Below are positions 28,039 through 36,249 of a stretch of 64,000 bases of DNA, in pieces; the stretch's first letter is position 1; every line of letters begins with the position of its first letter. Source of the stretch: Clostridium sp. K4410.MGS-306. Lineage in GTDB: Bacteria; Cyanobacteriota; Vampirovibrionia; Gastranaerophilales; Gastranaerophilaceae. Under the pieces are notes generated by a model. The model saw only the letters and a program-made list of their open reading frames with translations. It was not told where the DNA came from and did no database searches. The stretch lies in the NCBI GenBank assembly GCA_000980375.1, contig LARD01000003.1:62001-126000 (forward strand), given 5' to 3'. The position numbers and the translations under genes are program-made.

Positions 28039-30081
28039 TTAGTAAACATTGAGATATACCCAGTAACTTCTGTATACTTTTTTCACATAATCTCTTGTTT
28101 CAGGGTATGGAATATTTTCTATAAATTCATCAAAATTTCTATAATTTAGAGTGTCTTTCCAGCTTAATACCGCATTAGGGCCGCCATTGTATGATGCTAC
28201 AGCAAGCAAATCATCTTCGTGCAGCCTTTCTTTTGCATAATCCAGATATGCGCATCCAAGTTCTATGTTTAGGGTTGGATTATATAAAGAGTCTGAGCCT
28301 GCGTATCTTATGCCGTTTCTTCGCGCAATATATGCTGCAGTTGCGGGCATTAGCTGCATAAGGCCCCTTGCTCCTGCTGCACTTCCTGCTTTGTGATTAA
28401 AATAACTTTCTTCTCTAATTAGCGCTGTTACAAGATACGGGTCGAGCCTGTAGAATTTTGCATAGTCGTTTATTGTGTCTTGATAATGCAATTGATAGGC
28501 AAGTTTGTATATGCTGTCAGAAAATGGCGGTTTTGTTTCATATTCGCTCAAAACGTCTCTTGCAAGCAATGCGGAGGTTGCGTATTTTCCTTCTCTGTAA
28601 TTTAGCCAGCTTTGTACTGCTTTATTTTCTTTATCTATTTCGCCAAGCAACTTGTAATCATTAAGTTTTAAAATTGTAGTTATTAATTTTAAACTGTCAT
28701 CAGAAATACTTGTATGCTTTGCAGGGAAAGGTATGTACTGTGATTTTTCCACAAGCCTGTGAGATGATTTTGTTTGCCATCCAGAATGGTATGAGTAACT
28801 AAGCTGTTTGCTTGCCCTAAACGCATAATAGTCATCAGGGTATTTTTCTAGTATTTTTTGATAAAAACCTTTTGCCTCGGCTTTGTTGCCAAGCCTTGTT
28901 GTTAACTTGCCCATCCAGTACAAAACTTTTGGTGCGGCAATAGTGTTTTGATAATCTCTTGCATGGATTTGTCCAAGACGAAGCGCTTCTTGAAATTGTT
29001 TGTTTATGTATGCTTGCCAAAACAGGTTTGCAACTGCATCTGAAGCAAAATTTCCGTTAGGGAATTTTGTATAAATTTTTGTGTACAGAAGATTTTTTCC
29101 CTCGGTATTTTCGTATTTTGTCAGCCTGTAAAGGATAAAATCTTCACCTTTGGCATTATTTGATTGAGCGGCAGCCAGCGCTTTATTCCAGCCTTCTTTT
29201 GGACCTTGAGGACAAATTGATGCGTAGTTTTCAATAGTTTTATAAAGAGCCTCATCATCCAGGTTTTGTGAGTATTTTGGATAATTGTTATCAAAAATTT
29301 CCGATGCTTTTTTATAATCACCCAGCTTAGTATAAATGATGCTCAAATACCCCCAGCAAGAGGACATGTATGCTTTATTAAAATTGTCCAACGCAAATTT
29401 AAGCGCACCGTTTTTGTAATATGCCTGGCCGATTACAAAATAGTCCCTTTGATCAAGCGGGGTTTTCAGCTGATTAATCTCTGTAATACAGCTCATAGCA
29501 AACCTGCCGCCGGGTGCTTCTTCTATATATTGTATAAAATGATTTTTTGCTTTTATTTTTTTTGAAAATGCTTCTTTTTCATTATCTTTTTGGATATCTT
29601 CTTCTGCCTTTTGTTTGTAGATAACGCCAAGATAATAGTTTGAGGCTGTTTTGTATTCGCTGTCTTTAAAATTTTTCTTTATGTCATTAAAAGTTTTTTC
29701 AGCCTTAGTATATTCCTTTTCTCTAAAGTAGTTTTGTGCAAGGGCATAATAAGCTTTTTGTACAAACATTGATTCCGGATATTTTTCTATAAACATACGG
29801 AATTTTTTTGATGCTGTTTGTGAGTCATTGAGCTCGTCAGCGCAAAGGGCTTGTCTTAACAGGGCAATTTCATATATAGCAGAGGTTCTTGAAACATTAG
29901 AAAAATTAAAATAAGCATTTTCATAATCTTTTTTATTTAAATATTCCAGTCCCTGTCTGTAAGTTTTGAAATCTTTTTCAGACACCTGTGTCATTTTTAC
30001 AACATTGCTCAGAACAATTAAAATTAATACCGCAAATGCAGATGTTATAAACACAAACTTTAACTTTTTCTTCCAGTCCAA
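28039..30081 (-). CDS. Soluble-type lytic murein transglycosylase with TPR-like N-terminal region
   Basis: A 680-residue envelope protein. An N-terminal membrane anchor (about 9-27) is followed by some 500 residues of helical TPR-like repeats (for example DYENAYFNFSNVS, EYTKAEKTFNDIK). The C-terminal SLT domain (from about 543) has the catalytic Glu in ALIREESYF (Glu558), GARGLMQLMPATA and AVASYNGGPNAV. It cleaves peptidoglycan glycan strands, like Slt70. The start codon is TTG; AGAGGA six bases upstream decides it. It stands alone on the minus strand, with an inverted repeat just upstream at 30123. Confidence 0.9.
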   Translation of the reverse strand: MDWKKKLKFVFITSAFAVLILIVLSNVVKMTQVSEKDFKTYRQGLEYLNKKDYENAYFNFSNVSRTSAIYEIALLRQALCADELNDSQTASKKFRMFIEKYPESMFVQKAYYALAQNYFREKEYTKAEKTFNDIKKNFKDSEYKTASNYYLGVIYKQKAEEDIQKDNEKEAFSKKIKAKNHFIQYIEEAPGGRFAMSCITEINQLKTPLDQRDYFVIGQAYYKNGALKFALDNFNKAYMSSCWGYLSIIYTKLGDYKKASEIFDNNYPKYSQNLDDEALYKTIENYASICPQGPKEGWNKALAAAQSNNAKGEDFILYRLTKYENTEGKNLLYTKIYTKFPNGNFASDAVANLFWQAYINKQFQEALRLGQIHARDYQNTIAAPKVLYWMGKLTTRLGNKAEAKGFYQKILEKYPDDYYAFRASKQLSYSYHSGWQTKSSHRLVEKSQYIPFPAKHTSISDDSLKLITTILKLNDYKLLGEIDKENKAVQSWLNYREGKYATSALLARDVLSEYETKPPFSDSIYKLAYQLHYQDTINDYAKFYRLDPYLVTALIREESYFNHKAGSAAGARGLMQLMPATAAYIARRNGIRYAGSDSLYNPTLNIELGCAYLDYAKERLHEDDLLAVASYNGGPNAVLSWKDTLNYRNFDEFIENIPYPETRDYVKKVYRSYWVYLNVY

Positions 30082-30122
30082 CTTTTGTTCCTCTAAAGTG
30101 ATTTTAAATTAAATTGAAATTT

Positions 30123-30172
30123 AAAAGCCTCTTATAAGTATCCTCAAAATGAGATAAAAGAGCAAGGCTTTT
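30123..30172. terminator. Inverted repeat between the kinase and transglycosylase genes
   Basis: Arms AAAAGCCT (30123-30130) and AGGCTTTT (30165-30172) enclose further pairing segments. T-rich sequence follows on the plus strand (TTTTTATC) and a shorter one on the minus strand. It may end transcription from the leftward kinase gene or from the small open frame at 30247, but direction is uncertain. Confidence 0.45.
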
Positions 30173-30246
30173 TATCAATAAATATAGCATATTCTTAAGT
30201 GTTAAGGCCATAGAGCAAAGAGTTTAAACACAAAGAGACGAGTAAT

Positions 30247-30387
30247 ATGAGAGATATGCAAATTTATACAAATGAGGAATATTTAAACAAACAAAAAGAA
30301 TTTGTTTTAAAAAATGCTTTCAATGCCTCTTATCTGACAGGCAAGTTTTCAAAAAAATCGGTGGTGAAAAATTATATCTATTATGAT
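30247..30387 (+). CDS. Possible small protein (46 aa)
   Basis: An ATG-started open frame of 46 codons (begins MRDMQIYTNEEYL, ends SGGEKLYLL) fills the otherwise empty 323-base gap between two leftward genes. The AGAGACGAG upstream is a poor-to-moderate ribosome site. Composition (Asn, Lys, Tyr, Phe rich) resembles coding in this genome but also random AT-rich DNA. I do not recognise it. No other gene is seen in the gap. Confidence 0.3.
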
Positions 30388-30404
30388 GTGCCAATAAAAA
30401 TTGT

Positions 30405-31844
30405 CTAATTATTTTTTACGGGAACAGAAGCATTTTTTGTGCATGGCAGAGATAAAATAATTTCGCAGCCTTTGTTTTCTTCAGATTCAATCCACACACT
30501 GCCGTTGTGAGCTTCTATTATATTTTTTACAATAAACAGCCCAAAACCGGAGCCTACTTTTTTAAATCTGGTTTCTTTTGAGGAATGCTCTTTAAAAATA
30601 TTTACCTGTTCTTTTTTAGATATTCCCGGACCATTGTCTTTTATTGAAATAACTATGTTCTGGCCTTCTTTTTTGATGTTAACGTTTATCAATGCATTTT
30701 TTGGAGAATATTCAGAGGCGTTTACAATAAGATTTGTGAGTACCAAACTTATTTCTTTTTCGTCATATTCAAATACATCGTTGTCTAAATCTATGTTGAC
30801 CTTAAGAGTTTGTTGCCCTTCTTCAAAAAGGTACAAAACTTCATCAATACAGTTTTGCAATGTCTGCTTGAGCGAATTTGTTGTCAAATGAAGCGCATAA
30901 TTTTCACTTTCAAGCTTATATCTTGCAAGTATATTGTCAGTCATTCTCATCATGTATCTTGATGAATTCAAAATTTCTTTGATGATATCTTTTTGGTTGC
31001 TGTTTAATTCACCAAAACTGCCGTCATACAAAAGCTCCAACGCTCTTTTTTCTGCCCTGACAGGAGTTTTTAAATCGTGTGTAAGCATTTCAATGAAATT
31101 TTCGCGCTGTTCTTCTCTTTTTATTTCTTCAGTTTTATTCTCGATAAGAATCAAATAACCTGTGTGGCATTCGTTGGAATAAATTTTTGAAATATCTGTT
31201 TTGGTATAAATATCATTGTCGATAATAAATCTGAAAGAAGTATGAGATTTTTTGCTTTTTATAAAATTTTTCAAAAGAGTTATTGCTTCGTCATTTTTGT
31301 GCATTGCTAAAATTTCGAAGAAATTTTTACCATTATATTTTGCTTTGTCTAAGATTACATTGTTTTGAGATGTGATATCAAAATTTAAATCTGTGATGAT
31401 TATTTCACTTTTAGAAAATTCAAAAATTATATCCAGCTTTTGATTTTTTTTCAGCAGCTCGTCTTGAACTTTTTTTAGATTCAAAACACTTTGAACCTGT
31501 GCTCTTGTTGTTTTTACATCAAAAGGTTTTTCAATATAAGTATAAGAGCCAAGATTGTAGCTTTTTATTTTGTTTTCATTTTCAAAATGGCTGCTGATAT
31601 AAATAACAGGAGTGTTTGGATGCTGCTTTAAAAATTGTTCTGCAAAGAAAAACCCATCCATAGCAGGCATAACAACATCTGTAAGCACTAAATCAATCTT
31701 GGTGTTTTTTAAATCCTCAAGTGCTTTGACAGGATTAGAGTATACAACCATTTCATAATTCAGAGGTGCAAGTGTTTCTGCCAGCAATTCTGCGTTTAAA
31801 GAATTATCGTCAACTATTAAAATTTTACCTTCGGTCTTTTCCAT
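30405..31844 (-). CDS. Hybrid response-regulator/histidine kinase, cytoplasmic
   Basis: A 479-residue protein. An N-terminal receiver domain (1-125) has the acidic pair at Asp12/Asp13, phospho-acceptor Asp56 (LVLTDVVMP) and Lys107 in IEKPF. A PAS-like middle (about 130-245) leads to the HisKA helix with His256 in MLTHDLKTPV. The HATPase domain has LVLTNLIVNASEY, DNGPGI and GSGFGLFIV. There is no membrane segment, so it senses an internal signal or receives phosphate from another kinase. The receiver-first order differs from common hybrid kinases and resembles cyanobacterial-type regulators. It lies downstream of the ABC permease gene (90 bases), possibly by chance. Confidence 0.88.
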   Translation of the reverse strand: MEKTEGKILIVDDNSLNAELLAETLAPLNYEMVVYSNPVKALEDLKNTKIDLVLTDVVMPAMDGFFFAEQFLKQHPNTPVIYISSHFENENKIKSYNLGSYTYIEKPFDVKTTRAQVQSVLNLKKVQDELLKKNQKLDIIFEFSKSEIIITDLNFDITSQNNVILDKAKYNGKNFFEILAMHKNDEAITLLKNFIKSKKSHTSFRFIIDNDIYTKTDISKIYSNECHTGYLILIENKTEEIKREEQRENFIEMLTHDLKTPVRAEKRALELLYDGSFGELNSNQKDIIKEILNSSRYMMRMTDNILARYKLESENYALHLTTNSLKQTLQNCIDEVLYLFEEGQQTLKVNIDLDNDVFEYDEKEISLVLTNLIVNASEYSPKNALINVNIKKEGQNIVISIKDNGPGISKKEQVNIFKEHSSKETRFKKVGSGFGLFIVKNIIEAHNGSVWIESEENKGCEIILSLPCTKNASVPVKNN

Positions 31845-31934
31845 TAGCTTGTCTTCTTTTTAGGGTGGATGTTCATAGTAAATCGTTTTTACACAAATAA
31901 GAATTACCCACATGGATGATAATTTTGATTAATT

Positions 31935-32759
31935 TTATTCTTTTATTCCTCCAGATAACATGTCGCTTATAAAATACTTCTTACCAAGCAGGAAAACAGC
32001 TGTCACAGGCAGGGATAAAACTATTGAACAAGCTGTTAAATCGCCCCACAAGACGGTCTCGCGGAAGCTGCTTTTAAATGCTGATAATGCCACCGGAAGG
32101 GTGGTTATTTCGGGAGAATTTGTCACGATTAAAGGCCACATAAAACTGTTCCATGTGGTTATAAACGTGAACAGGGCAAGGGTTACAAGGGCACTGAGCG
32201 ATAACGGCAAAGCTATCTTAAAAAACGTTTGCAACATGTTGCACCCGTCAATTTTTGCAGCATCTTCAATTTCTGATGACATGCTCTTGAACCATTGTCT
32301 CATCAAAAATACGCCAAAACCTCCGAATACGCCCGGCAAAATCAAAGCCTGATATGTGTCTATAAGGTGTAATTCTCTCATAAGAAAAAATAAAGGAATA
32401 ATGTTTACCTGAGGCGGAATCATCATTGTCACAAGAAACATAAAAAATAATAAATCTTTGTGCCTAAAACTGCCTCTGGCAAAAGCAAATCCGGCCATTG
32501 CCGAAAAAAGAACCTGAAAAAAAGTTGTTATTAAAGCGACAAAAAGGCTGTTTAAAAAAAACCTTGTAACAGGAAGTTTTTCAAATATATTTGCATAATT
32601 TGCAAAAGTAAACGGGTGAGGTATGAACCCTGGCGGAAAAGAAAAAATTTGAGAATCTGTCATAAAAGAAACAGCTGCCATCCACAAAAACGGTGCAATC
32701 ATTGAAACTGCTCCAAGAACCACCAATATATAACCCAGTGCAATAGCTGCTTTGTTCAT
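31935..32759 (-). CDS. Carbohydrate ABC transporter permease (MalG type)
   Basis: A 274-residue inner-membrane permease with about six hydrophobic segments. The EAA loop (EIEDAAKIDGCNMLQTFFKIALP), which docks onto the ATPase, is at about 175-198. The start (GYILVVLGAVSMIAPFLWM) and the C-terminal YFISDMLSGGIKE match the MalG/UgpE group, which import sugars or glycerol-3-phosphate. The partner permease, binding protein and ATPase are not next to it. As with the OppF gene, this is an orphan component. Confidence 0.85.
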   Translation of the reverse strand: MNKAAIALGYILVVLGAVSMIAPFLWMAAVSFMTDSQIFSFPPGFIPHPFTFANYANIFEKLPVTRFFLNSLFVALITTFFQVLFSAMAGFAFARGSFRHKDLLFFMFLVTMMIPPQVNIIPLFFLMRELHLIDTYQALILPGVFGGFGVFLMRQWFKSMSSEIEDAAKIDGCNMLQTFFKIALPLSLSALVTLALFTFITTWNSFMWPLIVTNSPEITTLPVALSAFKSSFRETVLWGDLTACSIVLSLPVTAVFLLGKKYFISDMLSGGIKE

Positions 32760-32908
32760 AAATATTATTTTAATTCTTAATCAATCAAAACACAAATAAC
32801 ACGTGCCAAAGTGGCGTTAATATATGTTAACAAATCAGAAACATACACTTATTTTTTTTATAAAAATATGTTATACTACAAATGTAACAACAAAGAAGTG
32901 AGCCGAAA

Positions 32909-33448
32909 ATGGACAACACAGGTAACCGGGATTTCAGCAGGGTGCTTTTATTGGATTATAAAAATGAACCGCTTCGGATTTGCAGCTGGAAGCGTGCCTT
33001 GCGTTTGTTGTTAAAAGGTAAAGCTCAATGTGCAAAAAGTATCCGAAATATAGAGGATTATTTGAGTATTGATAATACACAAATTCCTAAAGTTATCAGG
33101 CTTAACTATGACGTGGCAGTTCCTAATGCGGAACTGCCTTTTTGTCGGGAAAACGTTTTTGTCAGAGACGAGTATACCTGTCAGTATTGCGGCAAAAAAT
33201 TCCGCGCAAGTGATTTGACCCTTGACCATGTGTATCCTAAATCAAGGTTCGGCCCTGATATATGGGAAAATATTGTTACCTGCTGCAAGGAGTGCAACCA
33301 GTTTAAAGCAGACAAAACTCCAAAAGAAGCGGGCATGAAACTTTTAAGAAGACCATTCAGGCCAAAAGAGTATTTTGAATTTGAGATGAAAAAATATACA
33401 TACAGGGAACAGCAGTATTGGCGGCAATGGTCGTTTAAAACAGCCTAA
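32909..33448 (+). CDS. HNH endonuclease family protein
   Basis: A 179-residue protein. The N-terminal VLLLDYKNEPLRICSWKRAL segment and the C-terminal zinc/HNH domain are those of a common bacterial HNH family. Cys91 and Cys94 (CQYCG), the Asp106-His107 pair in LTLDHVYPKSR, Asn121, and Cys126/Cys129 (CCKECN) form the metal core. It is a stand-alone chromosomal gene without signs of an intron or phage nearby; the cellular role of this family is not well defined. It converges on fliR, with the stops overlapping by four bases. Confidence 0.85.
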   Translation: MDNTGNRDFSRVLLLDYKNEPLRICSWKRALRLLLKGKAQCAKSIRNIEDYLSIDNTQIPKVIRLNYDVAVPNAELPFCRENVFVRDEYTCQYCGKKFRASDLTLDHVYPKSRFGPDIWENIVTCCKECNQFKADKTPKEAGMKLLRRPFRPKEYFEFEMKKYTYREQQYWRQWSFKTA

Positions 33449-34227
33449 AATATCTTTGCAAAAGATATGAAATAATCGTTTATTACATTAACAATAATCG
33501 GCATAATCCACAACAGTATTGCAGCACCGAGCACGGGTTTGAAAAGGAAGCTCAATTGAAACACGTTAACCTGCGGTGCGGTTTTTGATATTATGCCCAG
33601 AATCAAATCCTGACCGAGAGTGGCCAGCAAAACCGGAGATGCAATCTGCAATCCTATATACAAAACGTTGGATGTGATTGTTACAAGGTATTCTTTATTT
33701 ATCAGCCTATCCATTGGTATGGCTGTTGCGTAAACAGGAAATATCTCAAAACTTCTGTGTAAAGCGTTTACAAGCCAGTATACCCCGCCAACATCAATAA
33801 ACAGTATAACTGCAAGCAGCCCGAAAAAATTACCGAGAATGGACACCTGAGCTCCTGCTGTTGGGTCCAAAACCATTGCGGAAGAAAGACCCATCTGCAT
33901 GTTAATCATATCCCCTGCAGCAGCTATTGCAGAGACTATGCAGTTTGCAATAAAACCTATCATCATCCCTCCGGCAATGTTTAATATTATGCCGAGAATA
34001 AGAGATGTCCCCTTGGGGGCCGGACCTGTTTCCACTGTCATTGTCAAAATGATGGTAAGAATAAGAGCAAAAGAAATCTTAATCATACCGGGGATTTCTT
34101 TTCTATTTAATACCGGCGCAAATCTTACAAAACCGAGTACACGCGCAAAAATAAAAATGCCCGCACCAAGTGCATTGTTGATTTCGGGAAAATATTTTGG
34201 AAAAGATTGTAAGACTGCGTCAATCAT
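33445..34227 (-). CDS. fliR: Flagellar export protein FliR
   Basis: A 260-residue polytopic membrane protein of the flagellar type III export gate. The FARVLGFVRFAPVL start, AAAGDMINMQMGLSSAMVLDP and GNFFGLLAVILFIDVGG are typical of FliR. With FliP and FliQ it forms the export channel. It is the last gene of the leftward operon, 8 bases after a small secretin-N-like gene. flhB and flhA, which often follow, are absent here. Confidence 0.93.
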   Translation of the reverse strand: MIDAVLQSFPKYFPEINNALGAGIFIFARVLGFVRFAPVLNRKEIPGMIKISFALILTIILTMTVETGPAPKGTSLILGIILNIAGGMMIGFIANCIVSAIAAAGDMINMQMGLSSAMVLDPTAGAQVSILGNFFGLLAVILFIDVGGVYWLVNALHRSFEIFPVYATAIPMDRLINKEYLVTITSNVLYIGLQIASPVLLATLGQDLILGIISKTAPQVNVFQLSFLFKPVLGAAILLWIMPIIVNVINDYFISFAKIF

Positions 34228-34235
34228 TTACTTAA

Positions 34236-34586
34236 TTATCCCTTTACTTTGTCTATTTCAATTACATCTTTATCAACAGGCGCGTTGTTGTCTACAAGCA
34301 CTTTGATAGTTTGTGGAGTATTTTTCAGCTTATAATTGATATAAGCAATTCCTTCGGTTAATGTTTTTATGACAATTTGCGAGTCTTGTGAGTAAATTTC
34401 CGTTGTAACTTCTGCATTAATTATCTGAGGATTGCTTATGGTCATTTCAATAGGTCTTGTATTAAGCAGCAATATGTAAGCACCGTCAGTGTGCAAATTT
34501 ATTGTTTTGTCAGGTTCTTTTGCATTTGCATTGATAAATAGTTGTGAAAATAGAACCATTGTCAATAATAAAATAAATTTTTTCAT
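34236..34586 (-). CDS. Exported small protein with CpaC/RcpA secretin N-terminal-like domain
   Basis: A 116-residue protein with a signal peptide (MKKFILLLTMVLFSQLFINANA). The mature part has the pattern of the short N-terminal domain of pilus secretins of the CpaC/RcpA type: an initial strand (INLHTDGAYILLL), TRPIEMTISNPQIINAEV, a strand with IVIKTLTEGIAYINYKL and a final strand. It lacks the secretin channel. It lies between fliQ and fliR, 21 and 8 bases away, so it is surely co-transcribed with the export gate. A periplasmic assembly or rod-associated function is possible, but this is inference. Confidence 0.65.
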   Translation of the reverse strand: MKKFILLLTMVLFSQLFINANAKEPDKTINLHTDGAYILLLNTRPIEMTISNPQIINAEVTTEIYSQDSQIVIKTLTEGIAYINYKLKNTPQTIKVLVDNNAPVDKDVIEIDKVKG

Positions 34587-34607
34587 CTGCCTGCCTCACA
34601 ATCTTTT

Positions 34608-35102
34608 TTATCTGTTCATTATCGCGTTGCGCTCAATCAGGTTAGGCGTTGGATTGGGCATTCTGTCCGATGGGTAATGCTTTGTTTTTGAATTGTAATC
34701 AATAAAAGGAATTTTGCCGGGATTTCTCATAATATCACCGATTTCCTGTTTATCAAACCTTCCAGCGCCCTGTTTAAATTCTGCATCAAAGGGTCTTGTG
34801 TATTTGTGGTAGTTTGATGAAAGTACAAAACTGTCTGCTGCCGGAATCTGGTTGAAAGCAAGCTGAAATCCTTCTGTTAAAAGGTTTGTTAAGAGTTTGA
34901 TGTATCCCATACCCATAATCATTAACACAAGAAACACAGCAAGAATCTTTGGTGCGGCAGCAATTGTTTGTTCTTGAACCTGTGTTACGGCCTGCAAAAT
35001 ACCAACAACAAGACCTACACCTGCCGCAACCAACACGCACGGCATTGATATCATAAGCATTGTGATGAGACCTTTGCCCATATATTCCATTAACATTTCC
35101 AT
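34608..35102 (-). CDS. fliQ: Flagellar export protein FliQ with C-terminal extension
   Basis: Residues 1 to about 85 are a standard FliQ: two membrane helices and the GILQAVTQVQEQTIAAAPKI loop. FliQ is normally about 89 aa. Here a further 80 residues follow, hydrophilic and Pro/Asn-rich (DAEFKQGAGRFDKQEIGDIM, PNPTPNLIERN), with no membrane segment and no obvious family. AAGGAT before the ATG fixes the start. The gene sits between fliP (16 bases) and the small secretin-N-like gene. The extension does not look like a frameshift, since it reads cleanly to TAA. Confidence 0.9.
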   Translation of the reverse strand: MEMLMEYMGKGLITMLMISMPCVLVAAGVGLVVGILQAVTQVQEQTIAAAPKILAVFLVLMIMGMGYIKLLTNLLTEGFQLAFNQIPAADSFVLSSNYHKYTRPFDAEFKQGAGRFDKQEIGDIMRNPGKIPFIDYNSKTKHYPSDRMPNPTPNLIERNAIMNR

Positions 35103-35118
35103 AAGCTTTTATCCTTTT

Positions 35119-35760
35119 TTAGTTAAAACTGGTGACAAGCCCGTGTACTATCATGCTCCATCCGTCAACAGCGATAAATATCAACAGCTTAAACGGAAGT
35201 GATATAATTGTCGGCGACAGCATGAACATACCTAGTGCCAGCAACACGTTTGCAACAACAAGGTCTAGCACAATAAACGGAACATAGATTACAAAACCTA
35301 TTTCAAAGGCTGTTTTCAGTTCGCTTATGATATAAGCCGGAGCAACCTGCCATATTGTTATGTCGTCAGGTGTTTTGGGCTTTGGGGCGCCTGAAAGCTG
35401 TATAAAAAATGTCATGTCAGACTGTCTTGTCTGCTTCATCATAAATTCTTTCAAAGGCTTGGAACCTTCTGTCATTGCAGCTACAATATCTCCGTTTTTC
35501 TGGTACGGTACAGAGCCCATGTCCCACATTTTGGTAAATACCGGACTCATTGTATAAATTGTCAAAATAATTGATAATCCGACAAGAACCATTCCTGGAG
35601 GAACCTGCTGTGTACCAAGTGCCTGTTTTAACATAGAAAAAACAATTGCATAACGTAAAAAACTGGTCATACAGGTGAAAAAGAACGGCAGCATTGAAAA
35701 TACTGACATCACCAGCAGCATCTGTAAAACCGGATTTAAGTCTTTTAAAACACTTTCCAT
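35119..35760 (-). CDS. fliP: Flagellar export protein FliP
   Basis: A 213-residue membrane protein of the export gate. MLLVMSVFSMLPFFFTCMTSFLR, the LKQALGTQQVPPGMVLVG loop and the late GMFMLSPTIISLPFKLLIFI are typical. I start it at the ATG at 35760, which has AAGGAAC upstream and clears the fliO stop; a longer open frame back to 35805 would overlap fliO. Unlike many FliP proteins it has no obvious cleaved signal peptide. It belongs to the operon fliN-like, fliO, fliP, fliQ, small gene, fliR. Confidence 0.95.
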   Translation of the reverse strand: MESVLKDLNPVLQMLLVMSVFSMLPFFFTCMTSFLRYAIVFSMLKQALGTQQVPPGMVLVGLSIILTIYTMSPVFTKMWDMGSVPYQKNGDIVAAMTEGSKPLKEFMMKQTRQSDMTFFIQLSGAPKPKTPDDITIWQVAPAYIISELKTAFEIGFVIYVPFIVLDLVVANVLLALGMFMLSPTIISLPFKLLIFIAVDGWSMIVHGLVTSFN

Positions 35761-35770
35761 ATTTTGTTCC

Positions 35771-36229
35771 TTAATTTTTACCCTGTTTGGATTCTTCCAT
35801 AGCACTGTGTTCCAGCTTTCTTAGCATTTCTTTCATCACAGGCTGTCTTTTTTGTGTAGATTTTATTGCGTTCATTACTTCTGAATAATCAATGCCTTTT
35901 TCTTCTTTTTTTTCAGGCTTTATTACCTCAATAGTGCTCATCTGAGGAGTATAACCCTGCATTGCCGGTGTTTTGCCTGATGCATCTAGCTTGGCAAGAA
36001 AAGTTGTTCTTTCAGCATCTGAAGCAATCAAAAACTTTTCGTTTCCGGCTTTTACAATGTATATAGTTTTTCTTGGGGAAAGATTGAGTGCATTTTCAAT
36101 ATCCAGCTCATTTTTGTTTTTCGAGCATTTGTTGTTTACCATTGTTTTTTTGTAAACCATAAGACAAACAAACAACAATCCTACCATTGCCATTGAATAA
36201 ACCAAAAAGTTAATTAGATATGTTCCCAT
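35771..36229 (-). CDS. fliO: FliO-like flagellar assembly protein
   Basis: A 152-residue protein with one N-terminal membrane helix (about 7-26) and a cytoplasmic part. ALNLSPRKTIYIVKAGNEKFLIASD is the FliO beta segment, and a Lys/Glu-rich tail follows. FliO helps FliP assemble. Sequence conservation of FliO is low, but size, topology and position just before fliP agree. AAGGGAAC before the ATG is a good ribosome site. Confidence 0.8.
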   Translation of the reverse strand: MGTYLINFLVYSMAMVGLLFVCLMVYKKTMVNNKCSKNKNELDIENALNLSPRKTIYIVKAGNEKFLIASDAERTTFLAKLDASGKTPAMQGYTPQMSTIEVIKPEKKEEKGIDYSEVMNAIKSTQKRQPVMKEMLRKLEHSAMEESKQGKN

Positions 36230-36249
36230 AAACTGTTCCCTTAATTTTC

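Noticed and set aside
32909..33448. HNH nuclease as a sign of a group I/II intron, phage or restriction system
   Set aside because: The protein belongs to a stand-alone chromosomal HNH type and no intron, phage or methylase gene is nearby.
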